Assembly: GCF_000411115.1 (NCBI RefSeq)
Contig: NZ_KE150242.1
Location: 428,218 to 492,217 of the forward strand
Source: Capnocytophaga granulosa ATCC 51502
Lineage (GTDB): Bacteria > Bacteroidota > Bacteroidia > Flavobacteriales > Flavobacteriaceae
Direction of reading: 5' to 3'
Length of the DNA: 64,000 bases
The position numbers were made by a program, and so were the translations under genes. Shown here in pieces: positions 36,689-45,846 of this stretch. How positions within the stretch are numbered: the stretch's first letter is position 1; each line of letters begins with the position of its first letter. Under the pieces are notes generated by a model, which saw nothing but the letters and a program-made list of their open reading frames with translations, was not told the origin of the DNA and searched no databases.

Positions 36689-38620
36689 ATGCTCAAAAAA
36701 CTACTTTTCTTTATAGCCTTATTCCTATCCATAGGAGTTCTAGCTCAGGATAGTATTCGTTTCAAATCTGTAAGACCCCAGCCTAAGAAAAAAGACAGTA
36801 TTACACTTTCTTCGCAGGATTATAAGTATATTTCCATAACACGCGATACCATAGCGATAGATACTACCCTTACTCTTAAGGCAATGTATAAGCAAAATCC
36901 TGTAAGAAAGGATATGTTTGCCTATGTACCTTTCCAAAATATGGGGCAGACCTATACGACACTGGCGTATGATTTTAAGCATACAGCACTTTCCCCACGA
37001 TTGGGAATGCGAGGAAATAGTTTTTATTTTTCATCAGCCGATGATGTCTTCTACTACAGAGTGCCCACGCCCATGACTGAATTCTCATTCAAGTCGGGAC
37101 TCTCGCAAGGACAAATGTTACAGTCCTTTTTCTCGGCCAATCTATCGCCCGAATTTAACTTTTTTGTACGCTATAATGCGCTGCGTTCTTTAGGAGATTA
37201 CAAGAATATCCTTTCCTCTATAGGAAATTTCTTTGCAGGCTTTTCCTATTTGTCAAAGAGTGGAAAGTACCTAGTGATGTCCCACTATGCCAATGAGGAG
37301 ATAGATCGCCAAGAGAATGGGGGATTGCTATACCCTGACCAATTCCAAGGGGGAAATGACCAATTTCGCAATCGTGCACGCTTGGATATAGCCCTTTCGG
37401 ATGTAACCTCTCAGCAGAACCTAAAGCGTTATTTCTTGCAACACCAGTATAATTTCCTAAGACCTTCTGAGGATGGTGATTCGGAGATACTTTTGAAGCA
37501 TTTGTTTGAATATCAGACAGAAAACTATTATTATACCCAAAAAGCTCTAGCTGCAGATAACTTCTTTGGGGAGAGTTTTACCCTTAAGGATCTTCGAGAC
37601 AAGCTCTCCCTTAGAGCACTGACCAATAAGCTGGGAGCAGAGCTTTCTCTACCTTATTTGGGCAAGACATTCGTATATGGAAAGTCTTATTTCTATAATT
37701 ATTTTGCCAAAGGAATCTTCATAGATACATCGGGTAACTTTATACCTCACCAGATAAAGGGAACCGATTACGGATTGGGACTTCAATGGAAAAAGAATTA
37801 TAAGGGATTCTATATCAATGCCGAAGGAGAACAAATGATTATTGGGAAAATATTAGGTACCAAGCTCCAAGGAGACTTGTCTTACAACTTTAATGAGCAT
37901 AATAAGCTATTTGCAGGGATTAATATCACCTCTAAACTGCCTAACTTTAATTTTTTACTCTATCAGAGTGATTATAAGAATTATAATTGGTATCACTTTG
38001 ATGACTTTTCTAAGGAAAACATTCAGACCATCTATGGGGGACTCCGCTCCCAGTGGGGAAACCTCTCATTGGATATTACTAATATCAATAACTACACTTA
38101 TTTTGAACTTAAAACCAATATCAATGGAACAAAAAAACAACCCAAACCTCAGCAATACACAGGTAATATACAGTACCTGAAACTGGTAGGGGAGAAAGAG
38201 TTTCGCTTGGGCAACTGGGGCTTGGACAACACTCTGATGTATCAGCAAGTGCTACAACAAGGAGAGCACATTTTCAATGTCCCTACCTTCACTACCCGCA
38301 ATACACTCTATTTCAGCTCCTACATGTTCAAAAAAGCCATGTATTTGCAGACAGGACTTACTTTCAAGTATTTTACTAACTATTATGCTAACGAGTATAA
38401 TCCGCTATTGGCTGATTTCCAAGTACAGACCGATCAGAAGATAGGGAACTATTCAGTGACTGATTTCTTCCTCAATGCAAAGGTAAGAACTATGCGTATC
38501 TTCTTTACCGTGGAGCACCTTGAAGCCTTACTTGGTAATTACAACTATTACGCGGCTCCTGCTCAACCTTATCGCGATTGGAAAGTGCGCCTAGGTATTA
38601 TATGGTATTTCTTCAAGTAG
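36689..38620 (+). CDS. Large outer-membrane beta-barrel, putative porin (Porin_10-like)
   Basis: 643 aa. The signal peptide (1-19, KKLLFFIALFLSIGVLAQ) is followed by a short Lys/Asp/Ser-rich linker and a long barrel with many Tyr/Phe-ended strands. The stretch AYVPFQNMGQTYTTLAYDF near residue 95 and the C-terminal WKVRLGIIWYFFK strand are as in the putative porin family of Bacteroidota (Porin_10, from memory). It should be an outer-membrane protein assembled by BAM; its substrate is unknown. It is followed by aat, whose start is near the end of this gene. Confidence 0.8.
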   Translation: MLKKLLFFIALFLSIGVLAQDSIRFKSVRPQPKKKDSITLSSQDYKYISITRDTIAIDTTLTLKAMYKQNPVRKDMFAYVPFQNMGQTYTTLAYDFKHTALSPRLGMRGNSFYFSSADDVFYYRVPTPMTEFSFKSGLSQGQMLQSFFSANLSPEFNFFVRYNALRSLGDYKNILSSIGNFFAGFSYLSKSGKYLVMSHYANEEIDRQENGGLLYPDQFQGGNDQFRNRARLDIALSDVTSQQNLKRYFLQHQYNFLRPSEDGDSEILLKHLFEYQTENYYYTQKALAADNFFGESFTLKDLRDKLSLRALTNKLGAELSLPYLGKTFVYGKSYFYNYFAKGIFIDTSGNFIPHQIKGTDYGLGLQWKKNYKGFYINAEGEQMIIGKILGTKLQGDLSYNFNEHNKLFAGINITSKLPNFNFLLYQSDYKNYNWYHFDDFSKENIQTIYGGLRSQWGNLSLDITNINNYTYFELKTNINGTKKQPKPQQYTGNIQYLKLVGEKEFRLGNWGLDNTLMYQQVLQQGEHIFNVPTFTTRNTLYFSSYMFKKAMYLQTGLTFKYFTNYYANEYNPLLADFQVQTDQKIGNYSVTDFFLNAKVRTMRIFFTVEHLEALLGNYNYYAAPAQPYRDWKVRLGIIWYFFK

Positions 38621-38667
38621 AAATATTTCTTAAAAAACTTATATACCCTAATATATCATCATTATCA

Positions 38668-39345
38668 ATGTACATATTAACCCAAAATCTTTATTTTCCT
38701 CCAGTGGAGCAAGCCGACAAAACAGGAATACTTGCCATAGGAGGAGACCTCTCCATACCACGTCTTTTGCTGGCTTATAAGAGCGGGGTGTTTCCTTGGT
38801 ATAACGAGGACGAACCTATACTCTGGTGGGCTCCCAAAAAGCGTATGGTAGTGGTACCTCAGCATTATACCATGCACAAGAGCATGCACAATATCTTCAA
38901 TAGAAAAATATTTGACATAACCTTTAACAAAGACTTCTATCAGGTGATTACCACTTGCAAGAACATCTATCGCAGAGACCAACAAGGCACCTGGATTAGT
39001 GATGAAATAGTGGAAGCATATACCAAACTCCACGAAATGGGGCTAGCTCGCTCGGTGGAAGTATGGCAGAATAAGAAACTAGTAGGAGGACTCTATGGGG
39101 TGGATATAGGTAACGGCATCTTCTGTGGAGAGAGTATGTTCTCCAAGGTGTCCAACGCTAGCAAAGTGGCTTTCTATACACTCTTGCAAGATCTCAAGGA
39201 AAAGGACTATCTGCTACTGGATTGCCAAGTGTATAACGAACACTTGGAGAGCTTAGGGGCTTATGAAATCCTTCGCTCCGAATATATGAAATATCTTTTA
39301 GAAGGCAATATACGTCTTAGAATCAAGAAAATGAAAGCATCATAA
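38668..39345 (+). CDS. aat: Leucyl/phenylalanyl-tRNA-protein transferase
   Basis: 225 aa from the Met at 38668 (MYILTQNLYFPPVEQAD). An in-frame ATG at 38578 would overlap the porin gene and add 30 residues without family similarity. Family motifs are present: GLLAIGGDLS-like ILAIGGDLS, YKSGVFPWYNEDEPILWWAPKKRMV near residue 38, GGLYGVDIGNGIFCGESMFS near 140 and the YEILRSEYM end. It adds Leu or Phe to proteins with N-terminal Arg or Lys, marking them for ClpAP. The aminotransferase gene starts one nucleotide after its stop codon. Confidence 0.95.
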   Translation: MYILTQNLYFPPVEQADKTGILAIGGDLSIPRLLLAYKSGVFPWYNEDEPILWWAPKKRMVVVPQHYTMHKSMHNIFNRKIFDITFNKDFYQVITTCKNIYRRDQQGTWISDEIVEAYTKLHEMGLARSVEVWQNKKLVGGLYGVDIGNGIFCGESMFSKVSNASKVAFYTLLQDLKEKDYLLLDCQVYNEHLESLGAYEILRSEYMKYLLEGNIRLRIKKMKAS

Positions 39346-39346
39346 A

Positions 39347-40528
39347 ATGAAAGAAGACTTTTTACATTATCAAGCCCCAACCTCTCTCTACCCCTTGGGC
39401 TTAGAGGTGGCTCGTGCCGAGGGCTCTTATATCTATGATACCCAAGGAAAGGCTTATTTGGACTTGGTAGCGGGCGTATCGGCTTGTACCTTAGGCCATT
39501 GTCACCCCAAGGTGGTCAAGGCGATACAAGAGCAAGCAGCAAAGTATATGCACGTAATGGTCTATGGAGAGTATGCGCAATCACCAGCGGTGGACTATTG
39601 TAAGCGCTTGGCTGAAAATCTACCTGCACCTTTGGAAACGACTTATTTGGTCAATTCAGGTACCGAGGCTATTGAGGGGAGTATCAAGCTGGCTAAGCGT
39701 GCTACGGGACGCTCCCAAATTATCGCTGCCCGCAAGGCTTACCATGGCAATACTCAGGGATCGCTTAGTATCATGGACTACGAATTGCGCAAACAACCTT
39801 TTCGTCCGCTCCTACCCGATGTGGCTTGGATAGAGTTCAACAATGAAGCAGAACTTCAGAAGATTACCACGCGAACTGCAGGGGTCGTTTTGGAGACTAT
39901 TCAAGGAGGTGCAGGCTTTATCACCCCTGAGAATGACTACTTGGCTAAGGTAAAACAACGCTGCCAAGAGGTAGGCGCTCTGCTTATCTTGGACGAGATA
40001 CAACCAGGCTTTGGGCGTACAGGCAAGCTCTTTGGTTTTCAGAACTATAATGTAGTACCCGATATTATAGCCATTGGTAAAGGAATGGCCAGCGGACTGC
40101 CTTGTGGTGCTTTTGTGGCTTCTTATGACCTTATGCACCTTTTGGCCGACAAACCCAAGATGTCTCACATCACAACCTTTGGGGGAAATCCAGTAGTGGC
40201 AGCTGCCTCTTTGGCGACACTCAATGAGCTGCTTACCACTTCTCTTATGCAAGAAACTCTTGAGAAGGAACAACTTTTCCGCAAGCTCCTCAAGCATCCT
40301 AAGATAAAATCGGTTAATGGTAAGGGACTCATGCTAGCGGCTATTATGGAGAGTGAGGACTTGGCCAATCACATAATCCTTTATGCTCACCAAAGAGGGT
40401 ATATCTTCTTTTGGCTGCTCTTTGAACTTAGAGCGGTGAGGATCTCTCCGCCACTGACCATTAGCAAGGAAGAGATTGAGAAGGCTTGCGCGATTATTTT
40501 AGAGGCTATAGATTGTTATAAACCATAG
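39347..40528 (+). CDS. Class III PLP aminotransferase (acetylornithine/ornithine type)
   Basis: 393 aa. It has GVSACTLGHCHPKVVKAI near residue 43, VNSGTEAIEGSIKLAKRATGR near 102, the PLP-ring Asp in LLILDEIQPGFGRTG (Asp216) and the PLP lysine in AIGKGMASGLPCGAF (Lys245). This is the ArgD/RocD group, which transfers amino groups from acetylornithine, ornithine, succinylornithine or 4-aminobutyrate. No other arginine genes are near, so the substrate is open. It is translated right behind aat. Its stop and the dnaG stop (convergent) are only 1 nt apart. Confidence 0.87.
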   Translation: MKEDFLHYQAPTSLYPLGLEVARAEGSYIYDTQGKAYLDLVAGVSACTLGHCHPKVVKAIQEQAAKYMHVMVYGEYAQSPAVDYCKRLAENLPAPLETTYLVNSGTEAIEGSIKLAKRATGRSQIIAARKAYHGNTQGSLSIMDYELRKQPFRPLLPDVAWIEFNNEAELQKITTRTAGVVLETIQGGAGFITPENDYLAKVKQRCQEVGALLILDEIQPGFGRTGKLFGFQNYNVVPDIIAIGKGMASGLPCGAFVASYDLMHLLADKPKMSHITTFGGNPVVAAASLATLNELLTTSLMQETLEKEQLFRKLLKHPKIKSVNGKGLMLAAIMESEDLANHIILYAHQRGYIFFWLLFELRAVRISPPLTISKEEIEKACAIILEAIDCYKP

Positions 40529-40529
40529 A

Positions 40530-42494
40530 CTAATTGGAACCTAAGCGGCGGGAGATCGTGTTCTTCAGTACATTGTACTCCATTACTTCTTGGATAGCCC
40601 AAGAGGGATCTCCCTCTTCGGCCTCTAATTGGATAATTTCGGCTCGGAGTTCTTCTATCTTTTTGTCAATAAGTATCTTGCGAAGATTCAGGACAATTCC
40701 ATTGATTGCATAGGAAAGGTCAGCTTCCTTAGGCTTTACCTCTACTCCTTTCTCTCTCCAGTTGTGTAGGCGGATTTCTTCCTCCTGAGCTTGAAAGGTA
40801 GCAATAATGGAAGCCATGGAGACAGGAAGCTCATTGATAATGGTAGAAATATCCTCAAGGCCATGTTGATATTTGTCTATAAAGAAAGTATATATTTCCT
40901 TGAACTCCGCCGTGGAAAGTTCTATCTCATCGGCTTGGAGTTCGAGGAATAGTTTTTCATATACCTTTGCCTTTTGGCTGATTTCCTGCACTTTTTCTTC
41001 TCCCGTTTCAGGATCGTAGTATAGGAATTTGTCCTCAAAGACACATTCTTTAGGCCCATAGAGAAGCAGGTATTTAATCAGATCCTTCTCCAAATAGGCG
41101 ATGGGAGGCAGGCGCTCAGGCATTTTCACCGCAGCCATAGGTGTTTCCTTTTGCACTTTCTTTAGCTCTTGTTGTGCCTTTAAGAGCTGTTGCTGCTTCA
41201 TTTGTGCCAGCGAAGCAAAGAGTACCTCCTCGGATATTTCCATGATTTTGGCGCATTCCCTGACGTAGATTTCTCTTTTGATAGGGTCGGAGATTTTGGA
41301 AATACTCTCTATCATGCTGCGAATGGTATCGGCACGCTTCATAGGGTCGTCTTGGGCTTCCTCAATGAGCAAAGAGGCCTTAAAGCGGATAAAATCTTGT
41401 GTATGTTCGTTGAAATAGGCCTGTATTTCTTCTAAAGAATTACTTTTGGCAAAGCTATCAGGGTCTTCTCCTTCGGGAAAGGTACAAATACGTACATTCA
41501 TACCCTCGGCAAGAATCAGATCCACTCCACGAATAGCCGCTCTTAGCCCTGCCGCATCCCCATCATAGAGAATGGTAACATTGGGGGTAAGTCGGCGCAT
41601 AAGGCGTATCTGCTCTTGAGTGAGGGCTGTTCCGCTGGAGGCTACCACATTCTTGATACCGCGCTGGTAGAGCTGTATCACATCGGTATAGCCTTCTACA
41701 AGGTAGCAATTGTCCTCCTTGGCGATAAAAGGTTTGGCCTGAAATATACCATATAGTATATTACTCTTATGATAGATGTCGCTCTCAGGAGAGTTCAGAT
41801 ATTTGGCTTCTTTTTGTTTTTCCTTGGAGAGTATACGTCCACCAAAGCCTAAGACCCGCCCACTCATGGAGAGAATGGGGAACATCACTCGTCCTTTGAA
41901 ACGATCTATCTTACGACCTTTCTCAGTGGTAATAGTAAGCCCTGTTTTTTCTAAGTAAGTGATATTCATTCCCTTGGCTATGGCCTCATCGGTCAGCGCA
42001 CTCCAGCTATCAAGGGAATAACCGAGCTGAAAAGTAGCAATAGTCTCATCGGTAAAGCCTCGTTCCCTGAAGTAAGTGAGTCCCAAGGCTTTGCCCTCTT
42101 CAGCGTTTAGAAGAATTTGCTGGAAATAATCACGAGCAAATTCGCTCACCAAGTACAATCCCTCCCGCTCATTGGCTTTGTTTTTCTCCTCCTCATTCTG
42201 TTGGGTTTCCTCCAGCTCTATATTGTATTTTTTTGCCAGATAGCGAATGGCCTCTACATAAGAGAAGTGCTCATGTTCCATAAGAAAAGCAATGGCATTG
42301 CCACCTTTTCCGCTACTGAAGTCCTTCCAGATTTGCTTGGCTGGAGATACGGAAAAGCTCGGCGTACGCTCATTGGTAAAGGGACTGAGTCCCTTGTAAC
42401 CAGAGCCAGAACGCTTGAGTTGGATAAAGTCGCCTATGACTTCCTCCACCCGAATGGCATCATATACTTTGTCTATGCTTTCTTTAGTAATCAC
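40530..42494 (-). CDS. dnaG: DNA primase with a metal-less N-terminal zinc-ribbon
   Basis: 654 aa. The N-terminal ribbon is present in outline (residues 20-62) but lacks the usual ligands: SPFT replaces CPFH and DFSSGK replaces the CFGCG pair. I recall the same in flavobacterial DnaG, so it is probably clade-wide. The TOPRIM core is intact (YLVEGYTDVIQLYQ, SSGTALTQEQI, TILYDGDAAG) and the C-terminal helicase-binding region is long. It makes RNA primers for replication. The gene is followed on the same strand by a VOC protein gene, starting 13 nt upstream of it. Confidence 0.95.
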   Translation of the reverse strand: MITKESIDKVYDAIRVEEVIGDFIQLKRSGSGYKGLSPFTNERTPSFSVSPAKQIWKDFSSGKGGNAIAFLMEHEHFSYVEAIRYLAKKYNIELEETQQNEEEKNKANEREGLYLVSEFARDYFQQILLNAEEGKALGLTYFRERGFTDETIATFQLGYSLDSWSALTDEAIAKGMNITYLEKTGLTITTEKGRKIDRFKGRVMFPILSMSGRVLGFGGRILSKEKQKEAKYLNSPESDIYHKSNILYGIFQAKPFIAKEDNCYLVEGYTDVIQLYQRGIKNVVASSGTALTQEQIRLMRRLTPNVTILYDGDAAGLRAAIRGVDLILAEGMNVRICTFPEGEDPDSFAKSNSLEEIQAYFNEHTQDFIRFKASLLIEEAQDDPMKRADTIRSMIESISKISDPIKREIYVRECAKIMEISEEVLFASLAQMKQQQLLKAQQELKKVQKETPMAAVKMPERLPPIAYLEKDLIKYLLLYGPKECVFEDKFLYYDPETGEEKVQEISQKAKVYEKLFLELQADEIELSTAEFKEIYTFFIDKYQHGLEDISTIINELPVSMASIIATFQAQEEEIRLHNWREKGVEVKPKEADLSYAINGIVLNLRKILIDKKIEELRAEIIQLEAEEGDPSWAIQEVMEYNVLKNTISRRLGSN

Positions 42495-42506
42495 GTTCGC
42501 AAAGGG

Positions 42507-42893
42507 TTATATTTCGTATAATTCAATGGGGAAGCCGTCGGGGTCTTCCAAAAAAGTAAAGCGCTTGCCAGTGTATTCATCTTGGCGTATGGCCTCACAA
42601 GCCACCTTTTGGCTTTCTAAGTAGGTAATAGATGCCTCTAAGTCTCTCACCGCCAAGGCCAAATGCCTACCTCCACAAGCCTCTGGTCGGCTGATGCGCT
42701 TAGGAGGCGAAGGAAAGGAAAACAATTCCAAAACATATTCCCCGTTGAGACACAAGTCTAACTTAAAAGACTGTCTTTCTGCCCTATAATGTTCGGACTG
42801 TATGGTAAAAGGCAAAATTTCCGTATAAAAATGCTTTGACAGCTCGTAATCGCTACAAATAATTGCGATATGATGTATTTTTTCTATTTCCAT
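42507..42893 (-). CDS. VOC/glyoxalase-family protein
   Basis: About 128 aa from the Met at 42893 (MEIEKIHHIAIICSDY); an in-frame ATG at 42920 would add nine unrelated residues. It has two beta-alpha-beta-beta-beta units with metal-ligand positions His at HHIAII, Glu in YVLELFSF, His in GGRHLALAV and Glu in FPIELYEI, i.e. a complete H/E/H/E set. That is the glyoxalase I pattern, but small VOC proteins also include isomerases and resistance proteins. Substrate unknown. It lies between truA and dnaG on the same strand. Confidence 0.87.
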   Translation of the reverse strand: MEIEKIHHIAIICSDYELSKHFYTEILPFTIQSEHYRAERQSFKLDLCLNGEYVLELFSFPSPPKRISRPEACGGRHLALAVRDLEASITYLESQKVACEAIRQDEYTGKRFTFLEDPDGFPIELYEI

Positions 42894-42926
42894 TTTCAGT
42901 TGTCGCAGGTTAGTTGTCACTAGTCA

Positions 42927-43655
42927 TTAGTCACTATAAAGTACTTCCTCTAAAAAAAGTGCGTGCCCAGGAACGGAATAGCCCGCTTGGGAACGATTTT
43001 TGCTCAGTAAGACTTGCTCGAAGCCCTCCAAGGTTATTTTCCCTGAGCCTACCTCCAAGAGCGTCCCTACAATGGCGCGTACCATATTGCGCAAGAAGCG
43101 ATCAGCAGTGATTCTAAAGATGAGCAACGCCCCTTGCTGCCGCCAATAGGCCTCTGTCAGGTGACAGATATAGGTTCTCACATCGGTATTAACTTTTGAA
43201 AAACATTGAAAATCAGTATGTTTTAAAAGTATTTCGCAAGCCTTATTCATCAGGTCAAGGTCAAGGGGGTAATGTATGTAATAATGTTGCTCATACCCGA
43301 AGGGGTCTTTCTCCGTGCTGATGAAATACTGATAGGTACGAGAGCGTGCATCAAAACGGGCATGGGCATCCTCCTTGACTGGAAAGATGGCTCTGATAGC
43401 AATGGTTTTTGGGAGGAAGGAGTTGAGTTTGTTTACTAAATTCTCAGGCAGTGACGCTTCATGGTCAAAATGAGCATAATAGTCCCTGGCATGTACCCCA
43501 GTATCGGTACGGCCAGCCCCCACTATGGAGATTTCAGCACGTAATAGTAAGGACAAGGCTCGTTCTATCTCTTCCTGCACCGAGGGAGCCTTGGGCTGTC
43601 GCTGCCAACCATTGTAATCTTTTCCATTATAGGAGAGTCGTATAAAATAACGCAC
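42927..43655 (-). CDS. truA: tRNA pseudouridine(38-40) synthase TruA
   Basis: 242 aa. N-terminal YFIRLSYNGKDYNGWQRQP and the catalytic Asp in GAGRTDTGVHA (Asp51) are diagnostic. The C-terminal RFLRNMVRAIVGTLLEVGSG motif is also conserved. It isomerises uridines at positions 38-40 in the anticodon arm. It lies 19 nt after the Sua5-type gene; the two are probably co-transcribed with the VOC gene and dnaG. Confidence 0.96.
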   Translation of the reverse strand: MRYFIRLSYNGKDYNGWQRQPKAPSVQEEIERALSLLLRAEISIVGAGRTDTGVHARDYYAHFDHEASLPENLVNKLNSFLPKTIAIRAIFPVKEDAHARFDARSRTYQYFISTEKDPFGYEQHYYIHYPLDLDLMNKACEILLKHTDFQCFSKVNTDVRTYICHLTEAYWRQQGALLIFRITADRFLRNMVRAIVGTLLEVGSGKITLEGFEQVLLSKNRSQAGYSVPGHALFLEEVLYSD

Positions 43656-43674
43656 TATGTTTGTTTTCAGTTAG

Positions 43675-44298
43675 TTAAAAAAGTCCCTCTATGCTACCCT
43701 TTCCCTCACGAATCAGCTCAGGAACTCCTGTGGAAAGGTCTATGATAGTGGAGGCTACATTGTCTCCATAACCACCATCGATGACAATATCGACCTTGTC
43801 TTGCCATTTCTCAAAGATCAATTCGGGGTCTGTGGTGTATTCCACTACTTCGTCTTCGTCATAGATAGAGGAGGAGACAATCGGATTGCCTAATTTCTCT
43901 ACCAGGGTACGAGCAATGTTGTTATCAGGCACACGAATTCCTACCGTCTTTTTCTTTTTGAACTCCTTAGGCAGGTTGTTATTCCCTGGCAGGATAAAGG
44001 TATAAGCCCCTGGCAGTGCCCGCTTAAGGAGCTTGAAGGTAGCGGTATCTATCTGTTTTACGTAGTCGGAAAGGTTGCTCAAATCGGCACAGACAAAGGA
44101 GAAGTTGGCTTTGTCCAACTTTACGCCCTTAAGGTGTGCAATACGTTCTAAGGCCTTGCTATGGGTGATGTCGCAACCCAACCCATAGACGGTATCGGTA
44201 GGATAGATAATCACCCCACCATCTCTGAGGCACTCCACTACCTTCTGTATTTCCCTCTCATTGGGATTCTCTGGATATATTTTGATGAATTTCGCCAT
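43675..44298 (-). CDS. L-threonylcarbamoyladenylate synthase (Sua5/YciO/TsaC family)
   Basis: About 207 aa from the Met at 44298 (MAKFIKIYPENPNEREI). An in-frame ATG at 44346 is too close to the promoter element at 44351 to be used. It has the YrdC-domain motifs IYPTDTVYGLGCDI near residue 30, KANFSFVCADLSNLSDYVK, and GAYTFILPGNNNLPKE with TVGIRVPDN. It makes the threonylcarbamoyl-AMP used for t6A37 of tRNA, although the YciO branch has uncertain activity. The absence of a second C-terminal Sua5 domain fits the short form. Confidence 0.9.
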   Translation of the reverse strand: MAKFIKIYPENPNEREIQKVVECLRDGGVIIYPTDTVYGLGCDITHSKALERIAHLKGVKLDKANFSFVCADLSNLSDYVKQIDTATFKLLKRALPGAYTFILPGNNNLPKEFKKKKTVGIRVPDNNIARTLVEKLGNPIVSSSIYDEDEVVEYTTDPELIFEKWQDKVDIVIDGGYGDNVASTIIDLSTGVPELIREGKGSIEGLF

Positions 44299-44322
44299 TT
44301 CTTTCAAGATATTAAACTGTAT

Positions 44323-44338
44323 GCGAATTGCCATTCGC
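44323..44338. repeat. REP-like palindrome, copy 2
   Basis: GCGAATTGCCATTCGC: a perfect 6-bp stem (GCGAAT/ATTCGC) around TGCC, in the leader of the Sua5-type gene. Shares its core with 36631-36658. Confidence 0.7.
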
Positions 44339-44350
44339 CTCAACAAAGGA

Positions 44351-44358
44351 CAAAATTA
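44351..44358 (-). promoter_or_regulatory. Promoter -7 element for the Sua5-truA-VOC-dnaG unit
   Basis: CAAAATTA on the plus strand is TAATTTTG on the minus strand. The leader would be about 45 nt and would hold the REP-like palindrome. Confidence 0.5.
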
Positions 44359-44509
44359 CAACAAATAATTAAAACTATTCCGTGAGGAACGTTAAAATTT
44401 TTATTTATACATTATTGATTATCAGTATATTACTATTTAATTTATCAATCGTTAAGACATATTTTGGAAAAAAACAACAGCCATCTCAAGAAAAATAAAT
44501 AAAAAGTCG

Positions 44510-44517
44510 TACTTTTG
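44510..44517 (+). promoter_or_regulatory. Promoter -7 element for prfB
   Basis: TACTTTTG matches TAnnTTTG, 16 nt before the prfB ATG at 44533, so the leader would be very short (under 15 nt). No clear -33 box. Confidence 0.55.
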
Positions 44518-44532
44518 CCGAAATTTTCGTAA

Positions 44533-45630
44533 ATGGTAACCATAGACCAACTCAAGGAACTTAGCCAGCGGGTAGAACGCTTAGAAAGGTATCTCCAGAT
44601 TGACAAAAAGAAGATTGAAATTGCCAATGAAGAGGAGAAAACCTTAGCACCAGACTTTTGGGATAACCCAAAAGAGGCGCAGCTATTAGTTCAAAAGATC
44701 CAATCCCAAAAAAAATGGGTTATCGATTACGAAAAAGCAGTAGAAATGGTAGAAGAACTCCAAATTATGCTGGAGTTCTATAAGGAAGACGCTGTTTCAG
44801 CTCAGGAAGTGGAGGATTTCTATGCACAAGCACTGCATCATATAGAGAATATAGAGTTCCGCAACATGCTCTCCGACGAAGGTGATGCCCTGAGTGCAGT
44901 ACTACAAATCACCGCAGGAGCAGGAGGTACCGAGAGTTGTGACTGGGCTTCTATGCTTATGCGTATGTATATAATGTGGGCGAACAAACAGGGCTTTTCT
45001 GTCAAGGAACTCAACTACCAGGAGGGTGATGTGGCAGGGGTAAAGACCGTGACCCTAGAGATAGATGGAGAATTTGCCTTTGGCTACCTCAAAGGCGAAA
45101 ATGGGGTACACCGCTTGGTGCGTATCTCTCCCTTTGATAGCAATGCCAAGCGACATACCTCCTTTGCCTCGGTATATGTATATCCTTTGGCCGATGATAC
45201 AATAGAAATAGAGATCAACCCTGCGGATATTTCCTTTGAGACCATGCGCTCCAGTGGGGCAGGAGGACAGAATGTCAATAAGGTAGAAACGGCCGTACGT
45301 CTTCGCCACCACCCTACAGGCATTATCATAGAGAACTCCGAGACCCGTAGCCAGTTGGACAACAAGAATAAGGCACTCCAATTGCTTAAATCGCAACTCT
45401 ATGAGATAGAACTCAAAAAACGCCAAGCCAAGCGCGACGAGATAGAGGCTAACAAGATGAAGATAGAATGGGGTAGCCAAATTCGCAACTATGTGATGCA
45501 CCCCTATAAGCTAGTTAAGGACGTTCGCTCAGGCTACGAAACTACGAATGTGGACGCAGTTATGAATGGTGAATTAGATGATTTCCTAAAAGCATACCTC
45601 ATGCTCATGGGACAGCAAAACAATGATTAA
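44533..45630 (+). CDS. prfB: Peptide chain release factor 2
   Basis: 365 aa in a single frame. The recognition tripeptide SPF (199-201, in [12 protein letters not shown]) identifies RF2, which reads UAA and UGA. The catalytic GGQ is at 244-246 ([25 protein letters not shown]). The programmed +1 frameshift seen in E. coli prfB is absent: the frame is continuous from the first Met through the coiled domain. So this copy has no autoregulatory UGA. topA follows after a 216-nt spacer. Confidence 0.97.
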   Translation: MVTIDQLKELSQRVERLERYLQIDKKKIEIANEEEKTLAPDFWDNPKEAQLLVQKIQSQKKWVIDYEKAVEMVEELQIMLEFYKEDAVSAQEVEDFYAQALHHIENIEFRNMLSDEGDALSAVLQITAGAGGTESCDWASMLMRMYIMWANKQGFSVKELNYQEGDVAGVKTVTLEIDGEFAFGYLKGENGVHRLVRISPFDSNAKRHTSFASVYVYPLADDTIEIEINPADISFETMRSSGAGGQNVNKVETAVRLRHHPTGIIIENSETRSQLDNKNKALQLLKSQLYEIELKKRQAKRDEIEANKMKIEWGSQIRNYVMHPYKLVKDVRSGYETTNVDAVMNGELDDFLKAYLMLMGQQNND

Positions 45631-45843
45631 TTGTTAATGGTTAATTGTCAATGGCTAAAGGTCAATTGTCAATAATTAATAAATTAGTCGTTACAGAATG
45701 ATGAGTACTATAGTAGCTCCTATCCACAGAGGAAAAGTCTTTTTTAGTTAGAAACGTGAGAGATTCCAAATACCGAGAGTTATTTATACAACTTGAGGTG
45801 TTTAGAAAATTAACAATTAACAATTGACAATTAACAATTAATA
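45626..45843. repeat. Inverted AT-rich repeats flanking about 130 nt between prfB and topA
   Basis: A left arm (45626-45680) carries TTAATTGTTAATGGTTAATTG-type units. A right arm (45809-45843) carries the reverse complement (TTAACAATTAACAATTGAC). The segment between (about 45690-45805) has no good ORF or RNA gene. The pair could form a hairpin or mark a small inserted element. Confidence 0.6.
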
Positions 45844-45846
45844 GAG

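Noticed and set aside
42117-42521. 134-codon ORF antisense to the start of dnaG
   Set aside because: It shadows the primase coding sequence and has no independent support.
44533-44660. Programmed +1 frameshift of prfB
   Set aside because: The reading frame is continuous from the first Met; no internal UGA is present at the usual place.
45690-45805. Remnant gene between prfB and topA
   Set aside because: Short open stretches exist on the plus strand, but none has a start, length or motif that supports a gene.
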